Shown here: piece after piece, positions 28,467 to 37,840 of the stretch
Position numbering within the stretch: position 1 is the first letter of the stretch
How the letters are laid out: each line of letters begins with the position of its first letter
Assembly: GCF_029537235.1 (NCBI RefSeq)
Contig: NZ_CP120638.1
Location: 1,364,001 to 1,428,000 of the forward strand
Reading direction: 5' to 3'
Length of the DNA: 64,000 nt
Origin: Rhizobium sp. 32-5/1
GTDB lineage: Bacteria > Pseudomonadota > Alphaproteobacteria > Rhizobiales > Rhizobiaceae
Notes under the pieces: generated by a model
Database searches by the model: none
What the model was told of the DNA's origin: nothing
Seen by the model: only the letters and a program-made list of their open reading frames with translations
Made by a program: the position numbers and the translations under genes

Positions 28467-28792
28467 TTACAGTGTCCCTCTAGGATACAAGATACAAGGA
28501 TAGGGGACATACCGGACTAAAAAATAACCGGTGATAAAGGATCGGCATCATGCCTCTTGGCGCTGCTTTTTCAGGACGAGGTCGCCAAACCCGTTATGCC
28601 AGGACAATGTCGCAGCAACATCTTGCGATTTGCTTAAAAGCCGCCGGTTCATCCAGGTTTCCGAATACGCTCACACTGAATCGAGGCTTATCGCCAACAA
28701 CGGAAATAATTCAATAAATTCAGATAATTATGCAAAAAATTGAGATGTTTTGACGTCTTAAAAATAGACGCAAAATTAACCATGAAACCGTT
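28467..28792. other. 326-bp region between fliP and flaA
   Basis: Gene-free. It holds the flaA promoter region and, near 28751-28771, a weak AT-rich hairpin (GACGTCTT / TAGACGC, imperfect) that may end the fliP operon. The stretch 28680-28790 is AT-rich. No TTAA-N7-TTAA site was found. Confidence 0.5.
28545..28553 (-). promoter_or_regulatory. Shared flagellin upstream 9-mer (copy 1, flaA)
   Basis: GCATGATGC on the minus strand, 79 bp upstream of the flaA start, followed by CCGG at the same spacing as in the other three flagellin promoters. Confidence 0.5.
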
Positions 28793-29530
28793 TCAGTTGA
28801 ACGAGCGCACCAGACTGCCGACGAGCAGGTTCCAGCCGTCGATCAGGACGAAAAACAGGATCTTGAACGGCAGCGAGATCGATGTCGGCGGTAGCATCAT
28901 CATGCCCATCGCCATGGTGATGGTGGCCACCACCAGATCGATCACCAGGAACGGCAGCATGATCAGGAAGCCGATCTCGAATCCGCGGCGGATTTCCGAA
29001 ATCATGAAGGCGGGAACCAAAGCGCGAAGGTCTACCTTCTCGTCGACGACGACGGTCTGTCCCTTCTCCTCTGCAATATCGATAAAGAGCTGAAGATCTT
29101 TTTCCCGGGTGTTGGCTGCCATGAATTCGCGGAACGGTTCCGACACGCGCGCGATGGCTTCGGTTTCGGTGATCTCGTTCTTCAAGAGCGGGTCTATGCC
29201 GGATTGCCATGCCCGGTCGAAGGTCGGCGCCATGACGTAGAAGGTCATGAACAGAGCAAGGCTGACCATGATCATATTGGACGGCGTTGTGGCAAGGCCC
29301 ATGCCGGTGCGCAGGATCGCGAAAGCGATGACAAAGCGCGGAAAGCTGGTGACCATGATCAGAATGCCCGGCGCGACCGAAAGCACCGTCAAAAGACCAA
29401 AGGTCCGGATGATCCACGAGGCGACGGAGCCGTCGATCGGCTGCGTCAGGATATCCGCAGGAAAACCCTGCGCACCCGCGATGCCGGACATCGCCATCAT
29501 GGCGACTATGAATGCGACGGTACGGATCAT
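28793..29530 (-). CDS. fliP: Flagellar export gate protein FliP
   Basis: 245 residues. Signal-peptide-like start (RTVAFIVAMMAMSGIAGAQG), then FLLTVLSVAPGILIM-type helices. The family signature region is SFPRFVIAFAILRTGMG near 80, followed by the periplasmic loop and SEIRRGFEIGFLIMLPF near 180. FliP subunits build the core of the export pore. ATG 29530 was chosen, 7 bp after the fliL stop; a TTG at 29551 would overlap fliL. Last gene of the flgF-fliP operon. Confidence 0.95.
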   Translation of the reverse strand: MIRTVAFIVAMMAMSGIAGAQGFPADILTQPIDGSVASWIIRTFGLLTVLSVAPGILIMVTSFPRFVIAFAILRTGMGLATTPSNMIMVSLALFMTFYVMAPTFDRAWQSGIDPLLKNEITETEAIARVSEPFREFMAANTREKDLQLFIDIAEEKGQTVVVDEKVDLRALVPAFMISEIRRGFEIGFLIMLPFLVIDLVVATITMAMGMMMLPPTSISLPFKILFFVLIDGWNLLVGSLVRSFN

Positions 29531-29537
29531 GGGCGAA

Positions 29538-30047
29538 TCATTGGATGACAAATGTCCTGAAGATCACATTGGTTACGCGCCCTTCGGAACGAAGGTCAAC
29601 CCGTTCCTGGATGTCATCCTTCAAATACTGGAATCCGCGCGGTCCCTGGATCTGCTGAAGCGAAACCGTCTTCAGGTAACCCGCGATATCCTGATGGATC
29701 TGCTCCGACAGCGTGACGTCAGGCGCACCGTTGAACTGCAGGGCAACCTCAAGACGGATCCAGTTTTCCGAGGGGTAGGCGAGGTTCGTGGTAATCGGCT
29801 CGAGCTGGACGATGCCGTTGGCCTCCGTCGCGATATGCGGCAGCCCCTCATCCTTCTTCTTCTCGCCGCCCTGGTCCTCGCCTGCCGGTCCGACAGCGGC
29901 CGCCGCAGCGTTCTCGGGCGGGGGTGCAATCAGGCCGCCCAGCACCCAGCCGCCGCCGGCGGCAAGCAGGGTCAGCACACCGATCGCCGCTATCGTTATG
30001 ATCGGCGATGGTTTTTTCGCACTGGGCTTGCCGTCGAGTTCTTCCAT
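29538..30047 (-). CDS. fliL: Basal-body-associated protein FliL
   Basis: 169 residues. Cytoplasmic basic start, one membrane helix (ITIAAIGVLTLLAAGGGWVL), an Ala/Pro/Glu linker, then the periplasmic FliL domain (IVQLEPITTNLAYPSENWIR through VTNVIFRTFVIQ). FliL rings the stator and stabilises it at high load. The start at 30047 fits the usual basic N-terminus; a longer in-frame reading from 30071 is less likely. It lies between flgH and fliP. Confidence 0.94.
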   Translation of the reverse strand: MEELDGKPSAKKPSPIITIAAIGVLTLLAAGGGWVLGGLIAPPPENAAAAAVGPAGEDQGGEKKKDEGLPHIATEANGIVQLEPITTNLAYPSENWIRLEVALQFNGAPDVTLSEQIHQDIAGYLKTVSLQQIQGPRGFQYLKDDIQERVDLRSEGRVTNVIFRTFVIQ

Positions 30048-30101
30048 GATCAAAGTCCATACCTGTTTCAACCACGCCCAGCCGGGCGGCCGGGCGTCTC
30101 G

Positions 30102-30812
30102 TCAGATCGGCGAGATGATATCCATGACCTGTTGCCCGATGGGCGGCTGCTGGACTTCCGTCAGGCGGCCGCGGCCGCCGTAGGAGATGCGGGCCTCCGC
30201 GATCTTGTCGTAGGAAATCATGTTCTTCGCATCCACATCCTGCGGCCGGACGATACCGGCAACATTGAGGATGCGGATTTCATGGTTCACTCGGACTTCC
30301 TGCGAACCGCTGATCAGGAGATTGCCGTTTTCAAGCACGCCGGTCACAACCGCGGCAACGAGCAGGACGAGCTTTTCTGCGCGCTCTGTCGTGCCCTCGC
30401 CCTTCGTCGATGTGTTCGAACCATAATCGAGGCCGCCCTTCCATCCGAAGTCACTGACCTCGGATTGGCCATTGGCACCGATGCTGAAGCCGCTGTCATT
30501 GGTTCGGCTGCGATCCGTCTTGTTGTCGAAGGAGGCTTTGTCATCGATCCGGATGTCTACCGTCAGGATATCGCCGACATTGAGGGCGCGCGCATCCTTG
30601 AAAAGGGCGGCCTGTTGGTCGCTCCACAGCGAGTAGCCATGAGCTGTCGGCTGCGCCTGTTTCGGATAGCTCGCCATCTGCGGCGTCTGCGCATATTGCA
30701 GGCCGCTGCCAATCGGGCTCATCGACGGTGCACGGCCGATTTCATTGAAGGTCTGGCTCTGGCACCCCGAGAGCAGGCTTGCGACCATCAACACCGGAAG
30801 AGGATATTTCAT
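30102..30812 (-). CDS. flgH: Outer-membrane L-ring lipoprotein FlgH
   Basis: 236 residues. A lipoprotein signal ends in LLSGC with the acylated Cys at about 17. The FlgH core includes SLWSDQQAALFKDARALNVG near 80, DILTVDIRIDDKASFDNKT and LISGSQEVRVNHEIRILNVA near 170, ending with YGGRGRLTEVQQPPIGQQ. FlgH forms the L-ring that lines the exit through the outer membrane. Its start overlaps the motE stop (ATGA). Confidence 0.96.
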   Translation of the reverse strand: MKYPLPVLMVASLLSGCQSQTFNEIGRAPSMSPIGSGLQYAQTPQMASYPKQAQPTAHGYSLWSDQQAALFKDARALNVGDILTVDIRIDDKASFDNKTDRSRTNDSGFSIGANGQSEVSDFGWKGGLDYGSNTSTKGEGTTERAEKLVLLVAAVVTGVLENGNLLISGSQEVRVNHEIRILNVAGIVRPQDVDAKNMISYDKIAEARISYGGRGRLTEVQQPPIGQQVMDIISPI

Positions 30813-31339
30813 GATGGTTCCTTCGATGTGTTCGGATCGCTGGCGCTTGAAATAATATTGGCCAGAACAGCGGCCTTGTCAGGCGCCATCTCGGCGAGGA
30901 TAAGGCTCGACTGGCGCTTCGGCAGCTTCATGACGATGGCGGCTGCAATCTCCGGATTGACGAGTTCGAGTTGCCCGGCAGCGGCATCCGCCTTCATGGT
31001 CTTGTAGATATCAACAAGGCCAAGTTCCGCCTGTTTCAGGAAGTCGTCGCGCCGCTTCAGCCAGTCCTCGTATTCCGCCCGACGCTTTTCCAGCATGGTG
31101 ATGCGCTCATTGACGCCGGCCTGGAGCTCGGCCAGTTCCTTCTTTTGCAGAACGTAGCGCTGGTCGCGCGCTGCATCGGCGATGTTCGTGCAGAATTGCT
31201 GGATCTCGTCCGAGGTGCCATTGCCGGCGACCGGCGCCGCGACGTCCTGGGCGAAAGCACCCGGGATCGCGAGCATCCCGCAGATCATACCGGCTGCAAG
31301 CAAGCGAGGCGCGGACAGTTTAATCGTGATGCTGGTCAT
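30809..31339 (-). CDS. motE: Motility chaperone MotE (for periplasmic MotC)
   Basis: 176 residues with a signal peptide (LLAAGMICGMLAIPGAFAQ), a coiled-coil middle (LQKKELAELQAGVNERITML) and a helical MgtE-N-like end (NPEIAAAIVMKLPKRQSSLI). In Sinorhizobium MotE is a periplasmic chaperone that folds and protects MotC. The gene sits between flgI and flgH, overlapping both by 4 bp, exactly as in Sinorhizobium. Confidence 0.92.
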   Translation of the reverse strand: MTSITIKLSAPRLLAAGMICGMLAIPGAFAQDVAAPVAGNGTSDEIQQFCTNIADAARDQRYVLQKKELAELQAGVNERITMLEKRRAEYEDWLKRRDDFLKQAELGLVDIYKTMKADAAAGQLELVNPEIAAAIVMKLPKRQSSLILAEMAPDKAAVLANIISSASDPNTSKEPS

Positions 31340-32451
31340 TGCAGTACGAGCTCCGCCTGGAGGGCTCCGGCCGATTTGATGCCCTGGAGAATGGAAATGA
31401 TGCCGTCGGGCTTGACGCCGATGCTGTTGAGGCCGGCGACCAGAGACCGCAGGTTCGGCCCGTTGAGGATCGCGACCGTGCCGCCATCCGCCTGCGCCTC
31501 GATCGTCGTGTTGGGCTCGACTGCGGTTTCGCCGCGCGAGAAGGGCTCGGGCTGGACCACAGTCGGTGTCTCCGTCACCTGCACGGTGAGCGTGCCGTAG
31601 CTGACGGCGACCTCGGAGATGCGTACGTCCTGGCCGATGACGATCGTGCCTGTCCGTTCGTTGACGACGACGCGGGCCGGAACATCCGTCTCGATGACCA
31701 GGTTTTCTATATCTGCCATCAGGCGGGCAAGGTCGGCCATTTTCGGCTTGTCGACGACGACGGACTGGGAATCCCGCGCTTCTGCAATGCGACCGCCGAA
31801 CTGCTGCGTCGCATAGCGGTTGATCGCCTCGGCCATGCCGACCGCTGTCGAGAAGTCAGGGTTGCGCAATTGCAGCACCAGGTTGAAGCCGTCCTTGAAT
31901 TTGGACGGCAGCTCCCGCTCAATGATCGCGCCGTTCGGCACACGACCGGACGTCGTGATTCCCTGCGTAATCGACGCGGCATCGCCCTGTGCATTGAACC
32001 CCGTCACGACGACGGATCCTTGAGCGACGGCATAAATCTGTCCGTCGGCACCCGACAGTGAGGTCATGACAAGTGTGCCGCCGCGCAGCGATGTCGAATC
32101 ACCGAGAGAGCCAACCGTTACGTCGATGCGGCTACCGGGGCTGGCGAAGGGTGGCAGATTGGCGGTGACGAGAACGGCCGCAATGTTCTTCGAGCGCGAG
32201 TCGTTGCCCTGCGTCGAAATGCCGAGATTCTGCAGCATGGCGCGCAGCGACTGTTCGGTGAACGGCGAGGAGCGCAGGCTGTCGCCCGTTCCCTGCAGGC
32301 CGACGACGAGGCCGTAGCCGATCAGCTGGTTGTCACGACCGGACTGGACGGAGGCCACATCCTTGATGCGCGAGGCGGCGGCAACCGGGGTTGTCGCAAG
32401 GGACAGGGCGGTTGCCAGCGCCAGGAGCAAGCGGCCGAAAGGAAAGGTCAT
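31336..32451 (-). CDS. flgI: Periplasmic P-ring protein FlgI
   Basis: 371 residues. Signal peptide (LLLALATALSLATTPVAAAS) followed by RIKDVASVQSGRDNQLIGYG and LVVGLQGTGDSLRSSPFTEQ, the FlgI hallmark, then ending in SIGVKPDGIISILQGIKSAG. FlgI polymerises in the peptidoglycan layer as a bushing for the rod, assisted by FlgA. The ATG at 32451 overlaps the flgA stop. The frame stays open upstream through flgA, but that part is not coding for FlgI. Confidence 0.96.
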   Translation of the reverse strand: MTFPFGRLLLALATALSLATTPVAAASRIKDVASVQSGRDNQLIGYGLVVGLQGTGDSLRSSPFTEQSLRAMLQNLGISTQGNDSRSKNIAAVLVTANLPPFASPGSRIDVTVGSLGDSTSLRGGTLVMTSLSGADGQIYAVAQGSVVVTGFNAQGDAASITQGITTSGRVPNGAIIERELPSKFKDGFNLVLQLRNPDFSTAVGMAEAINRYATQQFGGRIAEARDSQSVVVDKPKMADLARLMADIENLVIETDVPARVVVNERTGTIVIGQDVRISEVAVSYGTLTVQVTETPTVVQPEPFSRGETAVEPNTTIEAQADGGTVAILNGPNLRSLVAGLNSIGVKPDGIISILQGIKSAGALQAELVLQ

Positions 32452-32963
32452 TTTGCCACCACATGGATTGTGCCGTCGGCCATCACGGTTCCGGAGACAA
32501 TGATGCCGGAATCGGTATTGCGGACACGGATCAGATCGCCGATCGCCGCACTTTCGAGCGGTGCGCCGGCGGCGGTTATAGTCAGCGGGCCATTGTTGAA
32601 AACGATGCGCACGGCCTTGCCGCGTTCGACGGCGTAAGGGTCGCGAAGAGCCGACGTCAGAATGACCCGGCCGGCCAGAAGCGTACGGCTGGTAATCTTT
32701 CCAGCGACCTGGCTGACGGCGGAAGCATAATCGCCCGTCAGGTTCGGATTGGTCACTTCGACCGCCTGGACCTGATTGCTCTGGATCACTTCGCCGGGAT
32801 AGATCGTTCGCGTCGGAATGACAGCCATGGGGGTCTGCGCCTGCGCCGGGCTTTGTACCGTCAAGCTTATGCACAGCAAGGCGGCAACGGCCGATGCCCG
32901 CAGAAGAAGACTTCCGCGGGTGCCTTTTGCTTTTGCTACCGATGCAGTCAGGCGAAACGTCAT
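32448..32963 (-). CDS. flgA: P-ring assembly chaperone FlgA
   Basis: 171 residues with a signal peptide (LLLRASAVAALLCISLTVQS...AQA) and a C-terminal SAF-type domain (IPTRTIYPGEVIQSNQVQAV, then GRVILTSALRDPYAVERGKA). FlgA is a periplasmic chaperone for FlgI. ATG 32963 was chosen over 32972: GAAGGA lies a proper 9 bp before the former and abuts the latter. Between flgG and flgI in the same operon. Confidence 0.93.
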   Translation of the reverse strand: MTFRLTASVAKAKGTRGSLLLRASAVAALLCISLTVQSPAQAQTPMAVIPTRTIYPGEVIQSNQVQAVEVTNPNLTGDYASAVSQVAGKITSRTLLAGRVILTSALRDPYAVERGKAVRIVFNNGPLTITAAGAPLESAAIGDLIRVRNTDSGIIVSGTVMADGTIHVVAK

Positions 32964-32980
32964 GTTTGCCATTCCTTCTA

Positions 32981-33769
32981 CTATCTGAGGTTCTTGCTCA
33001 CGGTGGAGGCCATCTCGTCGGCAGCCTGGATGATCTTCGAATTCATCTCATAGGCGCGCTGTGCCGAGATCAGGTCGGTGATTTCCTTGACCGGATCGAC
33101 ATTCGAAGCCTCGAGATATTTCTGCTTGATCTGCGCATAACCCGGATCCGCCGGTGTGCCGATCACGGGATCGCCGGAGGCAGGCGTCTGCTTGAACAGG
33201 TTGTCGCCCTGCGGCTCAAGGCCGGCCTCGTTGACGAAGTTGGCAAGCGTCAGCTGGCCGATTTCCTGCGGGATCGTATCGTTGCCGACACGCGCCATGA
33301 TCTGGCCGGAAGTCGAGACCGTGATCTCGCTGGTGTTCGGCGGAACGGTGACGCCCGGAACGACCGTATAACCGTCGATGGTGACGAGCTGACCTTCGGC
33401 ATTGGTGTTGAAGGCGCCCGCGCGGGTATAGGCCGTTTCGCCATCCGGCGTCTCGATCTGGAACCAGCCGCGCCCGATCAATGCAAGGTCGAGGTCGTTG
33501 CCGGTCGAGACAAGACTGCCCTGCAGATGCAGGTTGCGAACCGCCGAGGTCTGGACACCGAGGCCGATATTTGCGCCTTCCGGAACCACTGCCTGGTTGG
33601 CGCGATTGGGAACGCCTGCGGCTCGCTCGGTCTGGTAGAGCAGGTCGGAGAATTCAGCGCGCGCACGCTTGTAACCCGTGGTGTTGATGTTGGCGATGTT
33701 GTTCGCGATCACCTCAAGGTTCAGCTGCTGGGCGTTCATGCCGGTTGCGGCAATGGAAAGAGCTTTCAT
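32981..33769 (-). CDS. flgG: Distal rod protein FlgG
   Basis: 262 residues, the usual length. N-terminus [20 protein letters not shown] with [20 protein letters not shown]-terminus [20 protein letters not shown]. These are the paired D0 helices of rod and hook proteins. FlgG forms the stiff distal rod through the P- and L-rings. ATG 33769 is preferred over a TTG one codon upstream. Confidence 0.96.
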   Translation of the reverse strand: MKALSIAATGMNAQQLNLEVIANNIANINTTGYKRARAEFSDLLYQTERAAGVPNRANQAVVPEGANIGLGVQTSAVRNLHLQGSLVSTGNDLDLALIGRGWFQIETPDGETAYTRAGAFNTNAEGQLVTIDGYTVVPGVTVPPNTSEITVSTSGQIMARVGNDTIPQEIGQLTLANFVNEAGLEPQGDNLFKQTPASGDPVIGTPADPGYAQIKQKYLEASNVDPVKEITDLISAQRAYEMNSKIIQAADEMASTVSKNLR

Positions 33770-33781
33770 CAATCTGATCCT

Positions 33782-34126
33782 TTAAATCGGCATGCGTGCG
33801 ATTTCGAGATAGGCGCTGACCACCTTGTCGCGAACGGCGATGGCGGTTTGCAGCGACTGCTCGGCGTTCATGACGGCGTCGATGACTTCGCGTGTGTTGG
33901 CTTCACCGCGGATGCCCTGCAGCGAGGAAACTTCCGCTTTTTTCAGGCTGCCGACCATGTCGGTTGCCATGCTGCCCATGACGTCTGCGAAGCTCTGTGT
34001 CTTGCCGGCCGCCGATGTGCCACCAAGCATGGCCTGCGCGGTGGAAGCTGCCGACGAGGTCGACGTCGTGCCGTCGAGACCCTGAATGCTGGAAAGACCG
34101 CCGATGTTCTGGATTGCGTTGATCAT
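33782..34126 (-). CDS. fliE: MS-ring-rod junction protein FliE
   Basis: 114 residues. Ala/Ser/Thr-rich start, then [20 protein letters not shown] and the conserved end [20 protein letters not shown] with [10 protein letters not shown]. FliE joins the FliF MS-ring to the proximal rod. Its start codon overlaps the flgC stop by one base. Confidence 0.95.
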   Translation of the reverse strand: MINAIQNIGGLSSIQGLDGTTSTSSAASTAQAMLGGTSAAGKTQSFADVMGSMATDMVGSLKKAEVSSLQGIRGEANTREVIDAVMNAEQSLQTAIAVRDKVVSAYLEIARMPI

Positions 34127-34545
34127 TACTGCGAAGCCCTCAGGAGGTCGATGGTTGCCGAAATCAGGTCGCGTGCCTGCTTGATGGTCTGGAGATTGGC
34201 CTCGTAGGAGCGGTTAGCTTCCCGCATGTCGGCCATTTCGATCAAAACGTTGACATTAGGCAGCTTGACCATGCCCTTGTCGTCCGCTGCCGGATTGCCG
34301 GGGTCAAACTCGGTGATGAATTCGCTGTCATCCGTTCCCAGACGCTTGACCTCGACCATCGAGGCGCCGCTGGCGCGATCCACCTCGGCGGCAAAGCTAA
34401 CCGTCTTACGACGATAAGGGTCCGTTCCGGGGGCATCGCCCGTCGAGCGCGAATTGGCGATGTTTTCGGAAACGATGCGCAGACGAGTCGATTCCGCTTC
34501 GAGGCCAGTGGCCGAAACTTTAAGAGCTGAGATCAGAGGATCCAT
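34126..34545 (-). CDS. flgC: Proximal rod protein FlgC
   Basis: 139 residues. N-terminus [20 protein letters not shown], then [15 protein letters not shown]; middle [11 protein letters not shown]-terminus [20 protein letters not shown]. All match FlgC. It builds the proximal rod with FlgB and FlgF. It begins 5 bp after flgB. Confidence 0.96.
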   Translation of the reverse strand: MDPLISALKVSATGLEAESTRLRIVSENIANSRSTGDAPGTDPYRRKTVSFAAEVDRASGASMVEVKRLGTDDSEFITEFDPGNPAADDKGMVKLPNVNVLIEMADMREANRSYEANLQTIKQARDLISATIDLLRASQ

Positions 34546-34550
34546 CGGTT

Positions 34551-34931
34551 CTACTTCCTAACCGCCATGAGCATCATCCGGTGAAAGGCTTTCACCAGGC
34601 CGGTATTGAGCTCGTAATCACGCTTGATTGAACCGGTCTTCATCATTTCCTGCTCGAGCGACACGCTGTTGCCCGAAATCTGGACTTCTCCGCCTTCAAG
34701 CATGGCGACTTCCGTGACTTGAGCCGCCTCGACCCCCTGCGTGAAATGTCCGGGCTGCGTTGCGGCCATCTGGACACCCGTTGACTGGAGGACACTTTCG
34801 AAGGGTTTGATATCTTTTGCCGCATAATGCGGTGTGCTGGCATTGGCGATATTGCCGGCGACAACGTTCTGGCGGACCGATAGCCACTGGGCCTGACGGG
34901 ACGCGAGATCGAAAAGCTGAATAGGTTGCAT
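34551..34931 (-). CDS. flgB: Proximal rod protein FlgB
   Basis: 126 residues. [20 protein letters not shown], then [20 protein letters not shown], and near the end [20 protein letters not shown]. These are FlgB features. Two adjacent ATGs (34934 and 34931) could serve; GGAG lies upstream of both. A 200-bp gap separates it from the upstream unknown gene and may hold a promoter. Confidence 0.95.
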   Translation of the reverse strand: MQPIQLFDLASRQAQWLSVRQNVVAGNIANASTPHYAAKDIKPFESVLQSTGVQMAATQPGHFTQGVEAAQVTEVAMLEGGEVQISGNSVSLEQEMMKTGSIKRDYELNTGLVKAFHRMMLMAVRK

Positions 34932-35134
34932 CATGCGACTCCATGCTTGTTGATGCCGAACCTAGGGCCGTAATCTTGCGTGGGACTTGTCTTGGATGCA
35001 GATGCGAAAAATCATACCCTGGCACGCAGGGGAAACCCGCCGCGCTGGGCAACGGTTACCGGGCCGCAAGGGCGCGCCCGGATATTCGGCCATCATGGCG
35101 GATTGTTCGTCGCACGGATGCGACCGTCGCAAAA

Positions 35135-35689
35135 TCAGTTGGTCTGAAAGATGTCGCCGTTGGAGGTGATCATCACCCAACGTCCCTCGCGCTGCTCGAG
35201 CGTGGCCAGCCGGCTGTTATCAGGCAAGACGGAACCGACGCGCACGATATACATGCCGCTGGCATCTTCGATCAGAGCCCGGCCGTTGGCGACGTGCATC
35301 AGCTTGAAGCCCGACGAACCCGGAAAGGGCTGCTCCGGCCCATCCTTCTGGTTTGCCAGGGTGCCTTCGTCATCCGTCGACGGCACCGTCGCGGTAAACA
35401 GCTGGTCCACGGCAGCCTTGACCTCCGGGTCGGTTTCCGGCTCGCCGTCGGGCGAAAGCGAAGCAACGGTTCCGGAACCGATCTTCTCGGGCAGATCGCG
35501 CGTTGCGCCGCTCCAGGGTGCCGGCATGGCAAACTTGTCCTGGTGCAGGAAAGCATACCACGGGAAGAAGGTGGCGATTGCGGCAAGCGTGATGCCTGCC
35601 GCGCCCAGTGCCTTGTCGATGGTAGGGATGCGTTCGCCGCGTTTGCGCTGCGGCACGATTTCGTCGGCGTCTTGATCGTTCATGTTCAT
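35135..35689 (-). CDS. Conserved flagellar-cluster membrane protein of unknown function
   Basis: I do not recognise a named family. 184 residues: a charged cytoplasmic start, one membrane helix (GAAGITLAAIATFFPWYAFL, about 28-48), and an exported part. Its last third (FKLMHVANGRALIEDASGMY, then IVRVGSVLPDNSRLATLEQR and EGRWVMITSNGDIF) looks like the small beta domain of PilP or similar periplasmic scaffold proteins. It overlaps the fliI stop (ATGA) and precedes flgB, so it is co-transcribed with export and rod genes. A basal-body or export role is inferred from position only. Confidence 0.75.
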   Translation of the reverse strand: MNMNDQDADEIVPQRKRGERIPTIDKALGAAGITLAAIATFFPWYAFLHQDKFAMPAPWSGATRDLPEKIGSGTVASLSPDGEPETDPEVKAAVDQLFTATVPSTDDEGTLANQKDGPEQPFPGSSGFKLMHVANGRALIEDASGMYIVRVGSVLPDNSRLATLEQREGRWVMITSNGDIFQTN

Positions 35690-37089
35690 GCTCTCGGTCT
35701 CAAACCGGCTGCTGGCTGGTTACCGACTGTCGCCGCCGCCTTCAGCGCATTGGCCAGATCGGTGAAGGCATCGAAGGCCGGCCGCTCGCCGGGTGTCTGT
35801 TTCAGAATTTCATAGATCACCGGGACCTGCTTGATGGCCATGTCGAGATCAGGATCACTGCCGGGACGGTAGCCGCCGATCAGGCGCAAGTCTCGGGTTT
35901 CCTCGAAACGATGGATGAGTGACTTCAGCCGCGAGACCAGCTTTTCCTGATCGGGCGTCCAGGCTTTGCGCGCAAGACGCGACACCGAAGCCAACGGATT
36001 GACGGGCGGGTAGCGCCCCTCTTCGGCCAGGCTGCGGTCCATGACGATATGCCCGTCGAGAATGCCGCGGGTCGAGTCGGCGATCGGATCGTTGTGATTG
36101 TCGCCATCGACAAGGATGGAAATGATCGCTGTGATCGTGCCGGTACCTTCGGCACCAGGCCCGGCCCGCTCGAGAAGACGCGGCAGTTCTGTAAAGACGG
36201 AGGCCGGATAACCGCGCGCGATCGGCGGCTCGCCCGAAGCAGTTGCCACTTCGCGGATCGCATGGGCAAAACGCGTCACACTATCGACGATCAAAAGCAC
36301 GTTGTCGCCCTGGTCGCGATAGTGCTCGGCAATCGTCATCGCTGTCAGCGGTGCCATCTTGCGCAGCATCGGGCTTTCATCGCTGGTGGCGACGACGGCA
36401 ACCGACTTGGACAGGTTTTCTCCCAGCGTATCCTCGATGAACTCGCGCACTTCACGACCACGTTCGCCGACCAGCGCAATCACGACCTTGTCGAAGGCAT
36501 CGGCGCGCGCCAGCATGGAGAGAAGCGTCGATTTGCCAACGCCGGAGCCGGCGAAAATACCGAGACGCTGGCCAAGGCAAAGCGGCGAGAAGATATCGAT
36601 GGCGCGCACGCCGGTGCGGAAACCATGCTGCACACGCTGGCGGGTCATGGACGGCGGCGCTGTATTGGATATCGGGCGACGGATATCACCCTGCAAAAGC
36701 GGCCCGCGTCCATCGATCGGTTCGCCCAGCGCGTTTATGGTGCGGCCGCACCATCCTTCAGTCGGTGCGACACGGAAGGCGCCCTTACGGATAACAGTAT
36801 CGTGGATACCGATCGGGTCGCCCGGCTCGATCGGGCAAACGACTACCGTTTCCTGTTCCACTTTGACGACTTCGCCAAGATGTATCCCGGTCGCACTCCG
36901 GTGCGCAACAAATTCGCCGAGGCGAACGTGACGCGACAGACCGCTGACGGTGTAGTGACCAGCTGAAATCGTTTTGACGTGGCCGCCCGGCGCAATCGAA
37001 AAATCCGGATTGGAATATCGCCCGACGAGACCTGCAAGGGCTGCAAGCGACGTCGATGTGTTGCGGATCTGGATCTTCTCGCCCTGCAT
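35686..37089 (-). CDS. fliI: Flagellar export ATPase FliI
   Basis: 467 residues. Walker A GSGVGKST near 165, the Walker B strand NVLLIVDSVTRFAHAIREVA near 250 and the arginine-finger region DGHIVMDRSLAEEGRYPPVN near 340 mark the F1-beta-like ATPase. FliI forms a hexamer at the export gate with FliH and FliJ. The start at 37089 has AGGAAA upstream; a GTG five codons earlier is possible. It follows flgF by 24 bp. Confidence 0.96.
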   Translation of the reverse strand: MQGEKIQIRNTSTSLAALAGLVGRYSNPDFSIAPGGHVKTISAGHYTVSGLSRHVRLGEFVAHRSATGIHLGEVVKVEQETVVVCPIEPGDPIGIHDTVIRKGAFRVAPTEGWCGRTINALGEPIDGRGPLLQGDIRRPISNTAPPSMTRQRVQHGFRTGVRAIDIFSPLCLGQRLGIFAGSGVGKSTLLSMLARADAFDKVVIALVGERGREVREFIEDTLGENLSKSVAVVATSDESPMLRKMAPLTAMTIAEHYRDQGDNVLLIVDSVTRFAHAIREVATASGEPPIARGYPASVFTELPRLLERAGPGAEGTGTITAIISILVDGDNHNDPIADSTRGILDGHIVMDRSLAEEGRYPPVNPLASVSRLARKAWTPDQEKLVSRLKSLIHRFEETRDLRLIGGYRPGSDPDLDMAIKQVPVIYEILKQTPGERPAFDAFTDLANALKAAATVGNQPAAGLRPRA

Positions 37090-37113
37090 GCCGTTTCCTG
37101 TCACGATGTGGGT

Positions 37114-37839
37114 TTACCGGTTGCCGCCAAGCGTCTTGATCGCTTCGTCCAGTGTGCCTTCGCTGTCGCGCATCAGGGCCGTGATATTCTCGAAGGCCCG
37201 TGAGACCATGATCAGCTGGGACATTTCCTGGACGGCGTTGACATTGGACTCTTCGACGAACCCCTGAAGAACGCCAACGTCAAAGCGATCAACCACCGGC
37301 TCCGGCTGCGTCACGGGAATGACGGCACTGTTTTCATGGCGGATAAAGCCATTGGTGAAATCGGCCTCGTAGAGGCCGAACGAAGCGACTTGTGCACCAT
37401 TCTGTCGGATCAAGCCGTCGGCACCGACCTCGACGGGGCCGGCGACATTGCCCAGTTGGATCGGCGCGCCACCCGGATCGAGCACCGGATAGCCGCGGAT
37501 CGTGACCAGATCGCCATTATCGGTGATCGTGAAACGGCCGTCGCGGGTGAGCGCTGGACCCGCTGGCGTCTCGATCTGAAACCAGGCGTCGCCCTTGATC
37601 GCAAAATCCAGAGAATTATTCGTTTGCCTGAGGCCGCCATTGTTGGTGTTGATGAATTCCTGTCCTTCTGACACGAAGGCGACCTTAGCGGGCTGTGTAT
37701 CGGCAACCACCTGATTGAATTTCACCTCCGTTGCGCGGAAGCCGACGGTGCTGGAATTGGCGACGTTGTCCGCAAGCGTATTCAGACGCTTTTCAAGCGC
37801 AACCTGAGAGGAAATCGCGACATAAAGGCCGGTCTGCAT
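37114..37839 (-). CDS. flgF: Proximal rod protein FlgF
   Basis: 241 residues. QTGLYVAISSQVALEKRLNT, then LADNVANSSTVGFRATEVKF; FAIKGDAWFQIETPAGPALT near 80; C-terminal partner helix ending MVSRAFENITALMRDSE. A FlgF rod protein. It lies directly downstream of the DUF1217-type gene (1 bp gap). Confidence 0.95.
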   Translation of the reverse strand: MQTGLYVAISSQVALEKRLNTLADNVANSSTVGFRATEVKFNQVVADTQPAKVAFVSEGQEFINTNNGGLRQTNNSLDFAIKGDAWFQIETPAGPALTRDGRFTITDNGDLVTIRGYPVLDPGGAPIQLGNVAGPVEVGADGLIRQNGAQVASFGLYEADFTNGFIRHENSAVIPVTQPEPVVDRFDVGVLQGFVEESNVNAVQEMSQLIMVSRAFENITALMRDSEGTLDEAIKTLGGNR

Positions 37840-37840
37840 A

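Noticed and set aside
29247-31007. Plus-strand open frame of 586 codons opposite fliP, fliL, flgH and motE
   Set aside because: Antisense to four recognised genes and without any protein pattern.
32452-32874. N-terminal extension of the flgI frame through flgA
   Set aside because: The extension reads through flgA in another frame and has no signal peptide; the true signal peptide starts at 32451.
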